Notes: a model not told the origin generated them from the letters alone. Positions 55,494 through 64,000 are shown, numbered from the stretch's first letter. The stretch is 64,000 nt of DNA from Oceanicaulis sp. MMSF_3324 (GCF_030733545.1 NZ_JASHIU010000002.1:62001-126000), one strand, 5' to 3'. A program made the numbers and translations.

Positions 55494-56960
55494 TCAGGCC
55501 GAGGCTGGAGCTGTACGCAGGCAAACCTCGAACACGGCGCCCTCCGACGAACTCGACTGCAGGTGCACATCCCCGCCCATGACCCGCGCCAGTTCACGCA
55601 CGATGGACAGGCCCAGACCTGACCCGCCGCGCGAGCCGGAGCGGCCAAAGGGCTCGAACAGCGTCTCTGCGATCCGGTCCGGAACACCTGGACCGGTATC
55701 GCAGACCTGCACCCGAACCGTGTCGGTATCGACATGCGCACGCACATGGATCAGCGGCGTGGGGCTCTTGTCCATCACCTGAAGGGCATTGCGGAACAGG
55801 TTGAGGAAAATGCGGTGCAGATGGTCAGGGTCCGCCTCGACCAGGAGCGCGGCATCCACCTCATTGCGCCAGTCCGCCGCGCCGGTGGCGACGAAGGCAT
55901 CACCGGCCGCGTCATCCAGCGCCGCACGCAGGCTGACCGCCTGAAACTCGGGCGGATGCTCTTCGGACCGACCGTATTGCAGCGTGTCTTCACACAGGCG
56001 AATGCCGCGATCCACAGCGCGCACCAGACGCGCCCCCATGGCCGCCACACGCTCATCCGCGTTCGAGGACAGACGGTCCGAGATCAGCTGGGCGCTGGTC
56101 AGCACATTCCTGAGATCGTGATTGATCCGCGCCACGGCGCCGCCCAGCGCGGCCAGACGCTCGCGCTGACGAAACGCGGTGCGCACCTCGTCCTGCATGG
56201 CCGCCAGCGCACTTTCCGCCTCGCCAATCTCGTCCGACCGGCGCGAGAACACCACGGTGCAGGCGGGATTGCCGGGGTCTTGCTGGAACTGGGTCATGGC
56301 CTGGGCCAGCTTGCGCATGGGCCGCACGAACATGAACATCAGGCACAGATAGATCAGCCCGCCCGTCATCACCGCGATGAAGATCGACAGCCAGAGCACA
56401 CGCCCCGAATAGGCATAGAGATCGGTCTTGAGCCCGGCTTCGGGCACCACCACGCTGATCAGGCCCGCCTCGCCCGCCATGGGCTCGTCAATGATCAGCA
56501 GATACCGCCCTTCAGGCGCCAGGAAGACGCCGACCGTGTTGAAAATGCGCTCGAACAGGTTCTCCTCGGCGAGCATCACCTCGACCACAGGCGCAGCGCC
56601 AATACCGCCCGGCCGCGCCAGCAAGGGGACGTTCATGCCGTCATAGACGCGGCCCACGATCACGGCGTCAGCGCTGGTCAGAAGATTGGTGATCATCTCG
56701 TCGCCCAGCCCCATCTCGTCCGCGGTCTCCACCGCCAGAGAGGCGAGGTAGGCGTCATCAGTGCGTTCGGTGAGCCAGTCCGACCGGTAATTGGCGGCGG
56801 AGGGAAAGAAAATCAGGACTTCAGCCAGCATCACGAAGCCGATGGACAAGCCCAGAAGCTTGCCCGGCATGGACAACAGCGCTCTTCGAACCGCCTGCAT
56901 CGCCCCAAGGGGCGCGGCGCGGCGTTCGGCGCTTGTCTGGCTCTCTGCCCTGATGTCCAC
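55494..56960 (-). CDS. Membrane sensor histidine kinase (orphan)
   Basis: A 488-residue kinase. Two membrane helices (about residues 32-54 and 190-212) bracket a periplasmic sensor. A HAMP-like linker and a dimerisation helix with the H-box ARINHDLRNVLTSAQ follow. The ATPase domain has the N-box FLNLFRNALQVMD, G1 DTGPGVPD and G2 GGSGLGLSIVREL. The start is GTG at 56960 with GGGGAGG four bases before it. No response regulator gene adjoins it; the next gene is the FAD oxidoreductase. Confidence 0.9.
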   Translation of the reverse strand: MDIRAESQTSAERRAAPLGAMQAVRRALLSMPGKLLGLSIGFVMLAEVLIFFPSAANYRSDWLTERTDDAYLASLAVETADEMGLGDEMITNLLTSADAVIVGRVYDGMNVPLLARPGGIGAAPVVEVMLAEENLFERIFNTVGVFLAPEGRYLLIIDEPMAGEAGLISVVVPEAGLKTDLYAYSGRVLWLSIFIAVMTGGLIYLCLMFMFVRPMRKLAQAMTQFQQDPGNPACTVVFSRRSDEIGEAESALAAMQDEVRTAFRQRERLAALGGAVARINHDLRNVLTSAQLISDRLSSNADERVAAMGARLVRAVDRGIRLCEDTLQYGRSEEHPPEFQAVSLRAALDDAAGDAFVATGAADWRNEVDAALLVEADPDHLHRIFLNLFRNALQVMDKSPTPLIHVRAHVDTDTVRVQVCDTGPGVPDRIAETLFEPFGRSGSRGGSGLGLSIVRELARVMGGDVHLQSSSSEGAVFEVCLRTAPASA

Positions 56961-56986
56961 GCCGCCTCCCCAGCCGGATCCTGTTG

Positions 56987-58408
56987 TTAGTGAAACGCGC
57001 TCAGGATCCGGGCGAGCAGTTTCGCCATGGATCCGAACACCACCGGTTCATAGTAAGAGCCCGCCGCGCGTTTGAAGATTTCCCCGCGTGTGGGGTAGGG
57101 CGCGACCGGGCTTGTCAGATCGCGCACCGTGCCGCCCTTGGCCATGACGCTGCTGACGATCTGGATCAGGTCGTCAGCCCGCGCACCGGCCGCATGCGCG
57201 CCCAGCACCTTGCCGCCCTTGCCCAGGACCAGCTTGACGCCGCCGCGCACATCCCCTTCGGCGATGGCGCGGTCATTGTCATCAAAGCCCCAGCTCGCGA
57301 CCTTGACCTTATCGCCATGCGCATCGCGCGCCTGGGCTTCGGTCAGGCCAATCTGGGCGATGGGCGGATCGGTATAGACCGCCGCAGGTATGGGTTGGGA
57401 GGACTGGCCCGTGCTCAGGCCATAATAGAGATTGCGCACGATGACGCTGCCGTGCCAGCCCGCCAGATGGGTCAGGCCGCCCTTGCCGGCGATATCGCCC
57501 GCTGCGAGCACGCGCTTGTTTGACGTGCGCAACCGGTCATCACAGACAATCCCGCGCGCATCGGTTTCAACGCCCGCCACATCCAGGTCGAGGCCGTCGA
57601 GCACGGGCTTGCGCCCCGTGGCCACCAGAAGATGGCTGCCCGACACCACATCGCCGTCTGATAGCGCCACAGTGATGCCGGCGTCATCGGTCTGGACCCG
57701 CGCCGCGCTCTTGCCGGTGTGCAGGATAACACCGTCCGCCATCAGCTGATCGGTGACGAGCGCGGCATGCTCGGACTCAAACCGGGACAAGGGCTCGCCC
57801 GCCTCGATGATCGTGACCTTGGAGCCCAGACGGCGGAAAGCCTGTCCCAGCTCCATGCCGATCGGCCCGCCCCCCATCACGATCAGATGGCCCGGCAGGG
57901 CTTCCAGCGACCAGATGGTTTCGTTGGTCAGATAGGGCGCGCCGGCCAAACCCTCGACCGGCGGAATGAAGGCGCGCGTCCCGGTCGCGACCACGATGCG
58001 CTTGGCTTTCACCTCGACGCTGTCAGACGCGACCGTGTCCTCGCTGACAAAGCGGGCGTATTCGCGCACCACGCGGACGCCGAAGCCTTCAAACCGCTCC
58101 TGGCTGTCATTGGGTTCGATGGTGGTGATGGCCTGCTGGATGGTCTCGCGCACCCGGGCGAAGTCCACGCTCGGCTCACCGACATGGATGCCATGCTTTG
58201 AGGCTTCGCGAATGGCGTGAACCTTGTGCGCGGCGGTCAGGATCGCTTTCGACGGAACACAGCCATAATTGAGGCAGTCACCGCCCATCTCGCCCGCTTC
58301 GAACAGGACGACCTTGCGGCCCAGCTGAGCCGCGCCAGAGGCTGTCACGAGCCCCGCGGCGCCCGCGCCGATAATGGCGAGGTCCGCCTTGATGCGTTCG
58401 CGGCTCAT
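56987..58408 (-). CDS. FAD-dependent disulfide oxidoreductase (mercuric reductase/lipoamide dehydrogenase-like)
   Basis: A 473-residue flavoprotein. The FAD motif IIGAGAAGLVTASGAAQLG is followed by the redox-active pair GGDCLNYGCVPSK. The NAD(P)H motif is MGGGPIGMELGQAF and the second FAD motif is VLAAGDIAG. The C-terminal active-site segment reads APYPTRGE: the usual His-Pro-Thr of lipoamide dehydrogenase is Tyr-Pro-Thr, so it is probably not a lipoamide dehydrogenase. There is no N-terminal MerA metal domain. The gene overlaps the TVP38 gene by 4 bases, a recurring pair in bacteria. Confidence 0.9.
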   Translation of the reverse strand: MSRERIKADLAIIGAGAAGLVTASGAAQLGRKVVLFEAGEMGGDCLNYGCVPSKAILTAAHKVHAIREASKHGIHVGEPSVDFARVRETIQQAITTIEPNDSQERFEGFGVRVVREYARFVSEDTVASDSVEVKAKRIVVATGTRAFIPPVEGLAGAPYLTNETIWSLEALPGHLIVMGGGPIGMELGQAFRRLGSKVTIIEAGEPLSRFESEHAALVTDQLMADGVILHTGKSAARVQTDDAGITVALSDGDVVSGSHLLVATGRKPVLDGLDLDVAGVETDARGIVCDDRLRTSNKRVLAAGDIAGKGGLTHLAGWHGSVIVRNLYYGLSTGQSSQPIPAAVYTDPPIAQIGLTEAQARDAHGDKVKVASWGFDDNDRAIAEGDVRGGVKLVLGKGGKVLGAHAAGARADDLIQIVSSVMAKGGTVRDLTSPVAPYPTRGEIFKRAAGSYYEPVVFGSMAKLLARILSAFH

Positions 58409-59160
58409 GCGACCTCTCCGTTGTCCTTGCGCACACGGCGCAGAACCATCGGCAACAACGCCAGCGCGGCGAAGGCGACCATGGCGAAGATCAGTTCAGG
58501 CGTCAGCAGCGCGCCAAAGCTTGGCACGCCCTCCGCGGCGGCGCGTTTGATGGTCGCGCCGACGGTCGCATACACATAGGCGCCTGGAATGACGCCCACC
58601 AGCGTGCCCAGCGCATAGGCGCGCACCGGAACGTTCAAAAGCGCGGTGGCGATATTGATGCCGAAGAAGGGCAGCACCGGGATCAGGCGCAAGATCACGA
58701 CATAGGTGAAAGCATCCCGCGAGAAGCCGTCCTGCAGCTTTTTCACATAGCCGGGAAACTTCTCACGCACCCAGTCTGCAAAGGCATAGCGCGCAGCCAG
58801 AAAAATGATGGTCGCGCCTGTGGTCGAGCCGATCACCGCCACGCCCGTACCTAGATAGGCGCCGAACAGGAAGCCCGAGCCAATGGTGAACCACAGCGCG
58901 CCTGGCACCGAGATCGCCACTGCGAGCGCGTAGAACACCGTGTAGACGACAAGCGCCAGCACCAGATTGTCCTGAACCCAGCCATCCATGTCGCGCAGCA
59001 GCGCCTGGGCCCGCTCCGCATCCAGGTATTGCTGACCGCCCAGCGCGAAGAACGCCCCCAGCCCCGCGATCAGGACCACCAGCGGCGCCAGGCGCCGCCA
59101 GAGCGGTTTTTTCGGCGTAGGCTCAAGCGCGTCGTCTGTCGTGTTCGGCTCGGCGTCCAT
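58405..59160 (-). CDS. TVP38/TMEM64 (DedA-like) membrane protein
   Basis: A 251-residue inner-membrane protein of the VTT/DedA superfamily. The conserved core has FTIGSGFLFGAYLGTGVAVIGSTTGA (a re-entrant segment) and the ILRLIPVLPFFGINIATAL arginine/proline motif. These proteins are linked to lipid scrambling or proton-coupled transport. It is coupled to the FAD oxidoreductase gene through an ATGA overlap; a shared membrane-redox role is possible but not established. Confidence 0.9.
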   Translation of the reverse strand: MDAEPNTTDDALEPTPKKPLWRRLAPLVVLIAGLGAFFALGGQQYLDAERAQALLRDMDGWVQDNLVLALVVYTVFYALAVAISVPGALWFTIGSGFLFGAYLGTGVAVIGSTTGATIIFLAARYAFADWVREKFPGYVKKLQDGFSRDAFTYVVILRLIPVLPFFGINIATALLNVPVRAYALGTLVGVIPGAYVYATVGATIKRAAAEGVPSFGALLTPELIFAMVAFAALALLPMVLRRVRKDNGEVA

Positions 59161-59274
59161 ACGGATACCCTTTCAACATGCGTGTGACTGTTGTGAACGG
59201 ATATAGACCGCCGCGTCGAGTCGGGGAAAACCACGACTTCGCCGACATCACTCACCTTGATGTGAGATTCTGTT

Positions 59275-59667
59275 TCAGACCTCGCCCGGTTCGGCATCCA
59301 ATAACTGGCTATGCGTATTCTCTTCCGACCAGCTCTTCAGAAGCGATAGGACAGAGAGAGCAGACCGTCCGAAGTCGGTGATTTCATAGCTGACCGCCAC
59401 AGGCCGGACGTCCCGAACATGGCGAACAAGCAAGCCGTCCGCTTCCATTTCCTTCAGGCGTTGGGCGAGCATTTTCTTGCTGGCGCCACTGAGCATTCGG
59501 TCAAGATCGTTGAAACGCACAGGCTCATCGCGAAGGTGCCACAGTATAGACCCCTTCCACTTGCCACCGATCAACCGCATGCCGCGCTCGATCGGGCACG
59601 GATTATCGCAAGCCTCGCGAACGAGTTTGCGCTGTCCGTCGTCTGACCAAATGACCTGAGCTTCCAT
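59275..59667 (-). CDS. HxlR family regulator
   Basis: A 130-residue winged-helix regulator. CPIERGMRLIGGKWKGSILWHL and the recognition region LSGASKKMLAQRLKEMEADGLL match HxlR, whose members respond to thiol or aldehyde stress, often through the Cys near the N-terminus (here CDNPCP). ATG at 59667 is preferred to the longer frame from 59727. It is divergent from the MdaB-like and GST genes, which are the obvious targets. Confidence 0.88.
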   Translation of the reverse strand: MEAQVIWSDDGQRKLVREACDNPCPIERGMRLIGGKWKGSILWHLRDEPVRFNDLDRMLSGASKKMLAQRLKEMEADGLLVRHVRDVRPVAVSYEITDFGRSALSVLSLLKSWSEENTHSQLLDAEPGEV

Positions 59668-59785
59668 TAAACAGCTTCCATTCTCACAGGTTACAAAAAG
59701 TATACTAGTTGAACTAGGTAACCTCAATCTTCATTTTCTCGATCATGGAAAGCGGGCGTCTTCGCCTGGATGATCAGAGGCAAAC

Positions 59786-60388
59786 ATGAGCAACATATTG
59801 ATAATCAATGGTGCAGCGTCTTACCCCTTTGCCAAGGGTGCATTGAACTCTGCCCTTGAACAGAAGGCCTGCACCTATTTCGAAGCCAACGGGGACGCTG
59901 TCAGAACCTCAAATGTCATCAAGGGCTATGACGTTGATCAGGAAATCGCCAACCACCAATGGGCAGACACTATTCTCATGCAGTTTCCCATCAACTGGAT
60001 GACCGTGCCATGGGCGTTCAAGAAGTATATGGATGACGTCTATACGGCGGGGATGGATGGCCGACTGTGCGCAGGTGACGGCAGGACGTCGGAAGCACCG
60101 AAAGCCAATTACGGCATGGGCGGCGCGCTTACGGGCAAAAACTATATGCTCTCGGTCACGCTGAACGCGCCCGCAGAAGCCTTTGATGACCCCTCAGAAC
60201 CCTTTTTTGAGGGCCTGAGCCTGGATGCGCTTCTGGCGCCCGTACATTTCAACGCCAAATTCTTTGGCCTGAAGGCGCTGCCGACTTTCGCTGCCTTCGA
60301 CGTCATGAAAAACCCTGACATCGACTCCGACTTCGAGAGGTTCGAAGCCCATTTGCATAGCGTCTTCATCAAGCCGGAGGCTGGCTAA
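59786..60388 (+). CDS. mdaB: NAD(P)H-dependent quinone reductase, MdaB-like
   Basis: A 200-residue flavodoxin-fold protein. IIINGAASYPFAKG at the start and DTILMQFPINWMTVPWAFKKYMDDVY are typical of MdaB/NQO-type reductases, which transfer two electrons to quinones and protect membrane lipids. It is divergent from the HxlR gene (118-base gap) and overlaps the GST start by one base (TAATG). Base composition is less GC-rich than the surroundings, which suggests recent acquisition with its neighbours. Confidence 0.88.
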   Translation: MSNILIINGAASYPFAKGALNSALEQKACTYFEANGDAVRTSNVIKGYDVDQEIANHQWADTILMQFPINWMTVPWAFKKYMDDVYTAGMDGRLCAGDGRTSEAPKANYGMGGALTGKNYMLSVTLNAPAEAFDDPSEPFFEGLSLDALLAPVHFNAKFFGLKALPTFAAFDVMKNPDIDSDFERFEAHLHSVFIKPEAG

Positions 60389-61107
60389 TGTCAAAACCTG
60401 ATATTCACCTCTACACAGCCGCCACGATGAATGGCTACAAACCCGTCATCTTCTTGGAAGAAGCGGGCATTCCCTACGATCTAACTTTTGTCGACTTTGC
60501 CAAACAGGAACAAAAGGCCCCGGATTACTTGCTTCTGAACCCCAATGGTCGAATACCAACGATCATTGATCGGTCGAATCAAAATTTCCCCGTGTTCGAA
60601 AGCGGCGCTATTCTTTGGTATCTCGCAGAGAAGTACGGGCAGTTTCTGCCAGCTTCATCCAATGACAGATCTGAAACCCTGCAATGGCTAATGTTTCAGA
60701 TGTCCGGGATAGGGCCCATGATGGGTCAAGCCATGTACTTTCAGCGAATAGCAGCCCCCAATGGCCAAAATCACCCTTTCGCCATCAAGCGATACGTCGA
60801 TGAAAGTCTACGCCTTCTCGAAGTATTGAACACGCGCCTGAAGAACCGGGACTGGCTGGCTGGAGACCAGTACACAATAGCAGATATGGCGACTTACCCC
60901 TGGGCGCGCGCTTACGTTTGGGCACAGGTCTCCATAGAGGGGCTGGACCATCTGAACGGCTGGCTCGACAGGCTCAGCGCCCGGCCCGCCATTCAGAAAG
61001 CCCTGACAATCCCCAAGGCCCAACCTGCCTTCTGGGGTGAAGAAGACGCGGGAGCCTTTCTCGAAGAGAACGCGAGCCGCTTTGCATCAGACGTAAAGTC
61101 GGACTAA
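60388..61107 (+). CDS. Glutathione S-transferase, YfcG/Ure2-like
   Basis: A 239-residue GST. The thioredoxin-fold half has NGYKPVIFLEEAGIPYDL, the cis-Pro segment NPNGRIPTI and the gamma-glutamyl contact FESGAILWYLAEKYG. The helical half has DWLAGDQYTIADMATYPWARAY. No catalytic Cys or Tyr at the very N-terminus is obvious (TAATMNG). It is translationally coupled to the quinone reductase gene, consistent with a thiol or electrophile stress operon under the HxlR regulator. Confidence 0.92.
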   Translation: MSKPDIHLYTAATMNGYKPVIFLEEAGIPYDLTFVDFAKQEQKAPDYLLLNPNGRIPTIIDRSNQNFPVFESGAILWYLAEKYGQFLPASSNDRSETLQWLMFQMSGIGPMMGQAMYFQRIAAPNGQNHPFAIKRYVDESLRLLEVLNTRLKNRDWLAGDQYTIADMATYPWARAYVWAQVSIEGLDHLNGWLDRLSARPAIQKALTIPKAQPAFWGEEDAGAFLEENASRFASDVKSD

Positions 61108-61146
61108 GGATGTGCATATCGAGTCTCCGGAATGGAGGCGCACCGC

Positions 61147-61175
61147 TTGACTCATGGCCAGTCCTCCCGTATCCA
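61147..61175 (+). promoter_or_regulatory. Sigma70-type promoter and leader hairpin of rpmH
   Basis: TTGACT (61147-61152), a 17-base spacer and TATCCA (61170-61175). A leader stem GCGGCTC/GAGCCGC (61178-61184, 61192-61198) follows, before the rpmH start at 61236. Confidence 0.65.
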
Positions 61176-61235
61176 CCGCGGCTCGAATTTTGAGCCGCCG
61201 GGTGACCGGCCGCTGATCCCCATGGGAGCCGAACC

Positions 61236-61370
61236 GTGAAACGTACATTCCAGCCGTCCAAACTGGTCCGCAAGCGCCGCCACGGTTTCCGTGCCCGCGC
61301 CGCCACCAAAGCCGGTCGTCAGGTTCTGGCGCGTCGCCGCGCCAAGGGCCGTAAGCGTCTGTCCGCCTAA
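61236..61370 (+). CDS. rpmH: 50S ribosomal protein L34
   Basis: A 44-residue, very basic protein ([20 protein letters not shown] start, GRKRLSA end), which is the normal size and sequence of L34. The start is GTG at 61236 with GGGAG about seven bases upstream; ATG is absent. It is followed by rnpA after 23 bases, the near-universal rpmH-rnpA-yidC order. Confidence 0.97.
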   Translation: MKRTFQPSKLVRKRRHGFRARAATKAGRQVLARRRAKGRKRLSA

Positions 61371-61393
61371 TTCAGGCGTCAGACGACACGACG

Positions 61394-61789
61394 ATGTATC
61401 CAGATCGCGCCGCACGGATCACCGAGCGGCGCGATTTTTTACGCGCGCGTGAAGCGCCGCGTTCCGCCAAACCCTCTGTGGTCATTCAGATGCGTGTGCG
61501 TTCTGATGATCGCGACGGCCCGGTCCGGGCCGGGTTCACGGCGACCAAGAAAATCGGCAACGCCGTGGCGCGCAATCGCGCCAAGCGCCGATTGCGCGCA
61601 GCCGCCCGCCTGCTGCTGCCCCTCCACGGACAGCCCGGAACAGACTATGTGTTCATTGCGCGCGCTCAAACTGCGGCCCGGTCGTGGTCGGCCTTGCTTG
61701 ACGATGTGAAAGCCGCGTTGATAAGCCTCGCGCGGCGTGAACGCGGACCGACGGGCGGTTCGCGCGATCATACGCCCTCAAAACCGTAA
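61394..61789 (+). CDS. rnpA: Ribonuclease P protein component
   Basis: A 131-residue basic protein that assists the RNase P RNA in cutting tRNA 5' leaders. The RNR motif is intact (GNAVARNRAKRRLRAAARL), as are GFTATKKIG and the C-terminal DYVFIAR strand. It lies between rpmH and yidC. The C-terminal tail (about 15 residues) is longer than in E. coli and probably disordered. Confidence 0.95.
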   Translation: MYPDRAARITERRDFLRAREAPRSAKPSVVIQMRVRSDDRDGPVRAGFTATKKIGNAVARNRAKRRLRAAARLLLPLHGQPGTDYVFIARAQTAARSWSALLDDVKAALISLARRERGPTGGSRDHTPSKP

Positions 61790-61804
61790 GGGATTGTTCC
61801 TCCC

Positions 61805-63823
61805 ATGGGTGAGAACCGCAACTTCCTGCTCGCGGCCGTCATAGCGATCGGCATCCTGTTCCTCTATCAGGCCTTCATCCTCGACCCGATGGCGAGAGAC
61901 CGGGAAGCAGCCGAGCAGGCTGCGGCTGAATCCCAGGTTCAGGACACCGGCGATGATGCGCCCCAGGCGTCCGACGCCAGCTTCGCCGCGGGCCTGGGCG
62001 AGAACGGCATGAGCCGTGAAGACGCGCTCGCCCGCTCCCAGCGCATTGAAATTCGCACCGAGGCCCTCGCAGGTTCGCTGTCGCTGACCGGCGCGCGGAT
62101 CGATGACCTGCATCTTTTGCGTTACGAGACCGAAGTGGACTCCGATGAACCCGTCACCTTGATGAGCCCGGAAGGCTTTGACGGTTACCAGTTCGCCGCC
62201 AGCGGCTGGCTGGGCGGCGCCAACGCGCCCCAGGGCCTGCCGGGCCTGAGCACCGAGTGGACGCTGGTCGAGGGCAATGTGCTGAGCGTGGACAGCCCCG
62301 TGGTGCTGGAACACACCGCAGGCGACCTGACCTTCCGCCGCACGATCTCGATCGACGAGAACTATCTCTTCACCGTCAACGACACCGTCGTGAACAACGG
62401 CTCGGCTGCGGTGTCCCTGCGCCCATACGCGCTGGTGCGCCAGCATGGCGTTCCGGCGGACCTTCAGAACTTCTTCGTCCTTCACGAAGGCGCCGTGGGC
62501 GTCGTGGACGGCACCCATTTCTCGCGCAAGTTCAAGAAATGGGAAGATGAAGGCCTGATCGAGCGCAACGGCCCGGGCGGCTGGATGGGCATCACCTCGA
62601 AATACTGGCTGGCCGCGGTTGCGCCCGCAGACCAGTCCAATGTGCGCGCCCAGTTCCGCGTCGTGTCGCGTCCCGACCGTCCGGTCTTTGAATCCAACTA
62701 TCTCAGCGACGCGCAGACCCTGCCGCCGGGCGCCAGCCTTGAATCGACGAATTATGTGTTCGCCGGGGCCAAGAAACAGCCCATCCTCGCCGCCTATGAG
62801 CGCGATCTGGGCATTGAACGCCTGACCCAGGCAATCGACTGGGGCATGTTCTGGTTCATGACCCGTCCGTTCTTTGCGGCGCTTCACTTCTTCTACGGTC
62901 TTCTGGGCAATTACGGCCTCGCCATCATGGTCGTGACGCTTCTGATCAAGCTGGTGCTGTTCCCGCTGAACAATCGCGCCTTCGCCTCCATGGCCAAGAT
63001 GCGCGCCGCCGCACCGAAAATGACCGAGATCCGCGAGCGTCACAAAGACGATCCGCAAGCCCAGCAGAAAGCGATGATGGAGCTCTATCGCAAGGAGCGC
63101 ATCAATCCGGTTGCAGGCTGTCTGCCGATCCTGCCGCAGATCCCGATCTTCTTTGCGCTCTACAAGACGGTGTTCATCTCGCTGGATGCCCGCCATGCGC
63201 CGTTCTTTGGCTGGATCCAGGACATGTCCGCGCCCGATCCGACCATGATCGGCAATCTGTTCGGCCTGTTGCCCTATGACCCGTCCGGCTTCCCGATCGT
63301 CGGCCCAATCCTGGCGATCGGCATCTGGCCGCTGCTGATGGGCGTGACCATGTGGGCGCAGCAATCGCTGAACCCGCCGCCGCCGGACAAGATCCAGCGT
63401 CAGATCTTCGCCTTCATGCCGATCATCTTCACGATCATCATGGCGCCGTTCCCGGCCGCTCTGATCATCTACTGGTCCTGGAACAACACCCTGACCATCG
63501 GCCAGCAATATCTGATCATGCGCCGTCAGGGCGTGGTGACCGAGCTCGACCGCAACTTCTTCAAGCTGCGTGAAAAGCTGACCGGCAAGGCCACTCCCGC
63601 CAAGTACAAGGGCGAGGACACGCCGACCGCCACCAATCAGGTGATCGAAGGCAAGGTGGAAGAAGCCGTCTCCGACATGGCGGACGACGCCAACGCCGAT
63701 GACGTGGCGACCGAGGGCGAAACCCCGGCCGACGCCAAGTCCGAGACCAAGCCCGCGCCGACCGGCCGTCGGGTCAGCTCCAACCCCGCAGCGAAAAAAC
63801 CGCGCGGCGGCAAGAAGAAATAG
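61805..63823 (+). CDS. yidC: Membrane protein insertase YidC
   Basis: A 672-residue inner-membrane insertase that works with SecYEG or alone. An N-terminal helix (about residues 6-24) is followed by a large periplasmic domain and then the conserved helical core: LGNYGLAIMVVTLLIKLVLFP, MAKMRAAAPKMTEIRERH, GCLPILPQIPIFFALYK and a final helix near WSWNNTLTIGQQY. The tail is about 100 residues longer than the core and ends in basic residues (KKPRGGKKK), which suit ribosome contact. The spacing to rnpA is 15 bases. Confidence 0.97.
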   Translation: MGENRNFLLAAVIAIGILFLYQAFILDPMARDREAAEQAAAESQVQDTGDDAPQASDASFAAGLGENGMSREDALARSQRIEIRTEALAGSLSLTGARIDDLHLLRYETEVDSDEPVTLMSPEGFDGYQFAASGWLGGANAPQGLPGLSTEWTLVEGNVLSVDSPVVLEHTAGDLTFRRTISIDENYLFTVNDTVVNNGSAAVSLRPYALVRQHGVPADLQNFFVLHEGAVGVVDGTHFSRKFKKWEDEGLIERNGPGGWMGITSKYWLAAVAPADQSNVRAQFRVVSRPDRPVFESNYLSDAQTLPPGASLESTNYVFAGAKKQPILAAYERDLGIERLTQAIDWGMFWFMTRPFFAALHFFYGLLGNYGLAIMVVTLLIKLVLFPLNNRAFASMAKMRAAAPKMTEIRERHKDDPQAQQKAMMELYRKERINPVAGCLPILPQIPIFFALYKTVFISLDARHAPFFGWIQDMSAPDPTMIGNLFGLLPYDPSGFPIVGPILAIGIWPLLMGVTMWAQQSLNPPPPDKIQRQIFAFMPIIFTIIMAPFPAALIIYWSWNNTLTIGQQYLIMRRQGVVTELDRNFFKLREKLTGKATPAKYKGEDTPTATNQVIEGKVEEAVSDMADDANADDVATEGETPADAKSETKPAPTGRRVSSNPAAKKPRGGKKK

Positions 63824-63832
63824 GAGGCGGCC

Positions 63833-64000
63833 CTGACCGAGCCTTCTCCCGAAGCCCAGGCTGAGCAGGCGGCCCGTCTTACGGCGGGCCGCAAGCTGTT
63901 CTCCGGCGAGATCGACTTCATGCTGGGGGTGGTGTCCATGGACACCCTGCCCGACACCCATGTCCCCGAAGTGGCCTTCGCCGGCCGCTCGAATGTGGGC
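63833..64000 (+). CDS. yihA: Ribosome-biogenesis GTPase YihA/YsxC, N-terminal part (CTG start)
   Basis: The frame reads 56 codons to the window edge and includes AGRKLFSGEIDFMLGVVSMD and VAFAGRSNVG, the start of the G1 loop of EngB/YihA. No ATG, GTG or TTG lies between the yidC stop and the conserved start of the domain; the first in-frame ATG (63920) would remove conserved residues. A perfect AGGAGG (63822-63827) precedes CTG at 63833 by five bases, so CTG is the likely start. The yidC stop overlaps the ribosome site. Confidence 0.88.
   Translation, partial: MTEPSPEAQAEQAARLTAGRKLFSGEIDFMLGVVSMDTLPDTHVPEVAFAGRSNVG

Noticed and set aside
61778-63961. 727-codon minus-strand frame opposite yidC
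   Set aside because: It is a shadow of yidC, which has all family motifs and the conserved rnpA neighbour.

Overview
The window is a high-GC chromosomal segment of an alphaproteobacterium. Several TonB-dependent receptors, a bacteriophytochrome with an HWE kinase, coenzyme-A-linked fatty acid catabolism genes and the rpmH-rnpA-yidC-yihA order together suggest a marine stalked or prosthecate lineage such as Maricaulales/Hyphomonadaceae. That placement is inference from gene content, not a database result.

Layout. 0-0.8 kb: the start of an SDR dehydrogenase and a small putative regulator. 1.1-2.7 kb: a two-gene envelope operon with an M23 peptidase. 2.7-7.5 kb: a CzcA/CzcB-type heavy-metal RND operon with histidine-rich proteins. 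7.5-23.2 kb: a lipid or acyl-CoA catabolic cluster (MFS transporter, FadB/J-like enzyme, acyl-CoA ligase, double-domain TetR regulator, TonB receptor, SDR, two acyl-CoA dehydrogenases, thiolase, DUF3089 hydrolase). Three promoter regions in it share a 19-bp motif. 23.3-27.1 kb: a red-light module of bacteriophytochrome, heme oxygenase and HPt protein.

27.27-41.62 kb is a genomic island. It is bounded by 62-bp perfect direct repeats of the 3' part of a tRNA-Arg gene; the intact tRNA lies at the right end. It carries a decayed acyltransferase, a Cu+-type P1B ATPase with an APC permease, a six-gene operon (TolC-like, CusB, CusA, CusF-like, CopC, CopD) and a three-gene regulatory cassette resembling CnrY-CnrX-CnrH (anti-sigma, periplasmic metal sensor, ECF sigma factor). 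All three transcription units have the same promoter-like signature, TGAGGGAR-N14-CGTA, at a sensible distance upstream. The simplest reading is one ECF regulon covering the whole copper/silver island, and this is the most interesting system in the window.

41.8-54.8 kb: chemotaxis receptor, TonB receptor with a YfiR-like protein, P1-family peptidase, a second TonB receptor, LysR regulator, gamma-glutamyltransferase, and a RimK-like ligase with a GNAT acetyltransferase. 55-59.2 kb: small proteins, an orphan histidine kinase, and a FAD oxidoreductase/TVP38 pair. 59.3-61.1 kb: an HxlR regulator divergent from MdaB-like and GST genes. 61.2-64 kb: rpmH (GTG start), rnpA, yidC and the start of yihA, which seems to use a CTG start codon. 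Positions and motifs were read by eye; no alignment or search was run.
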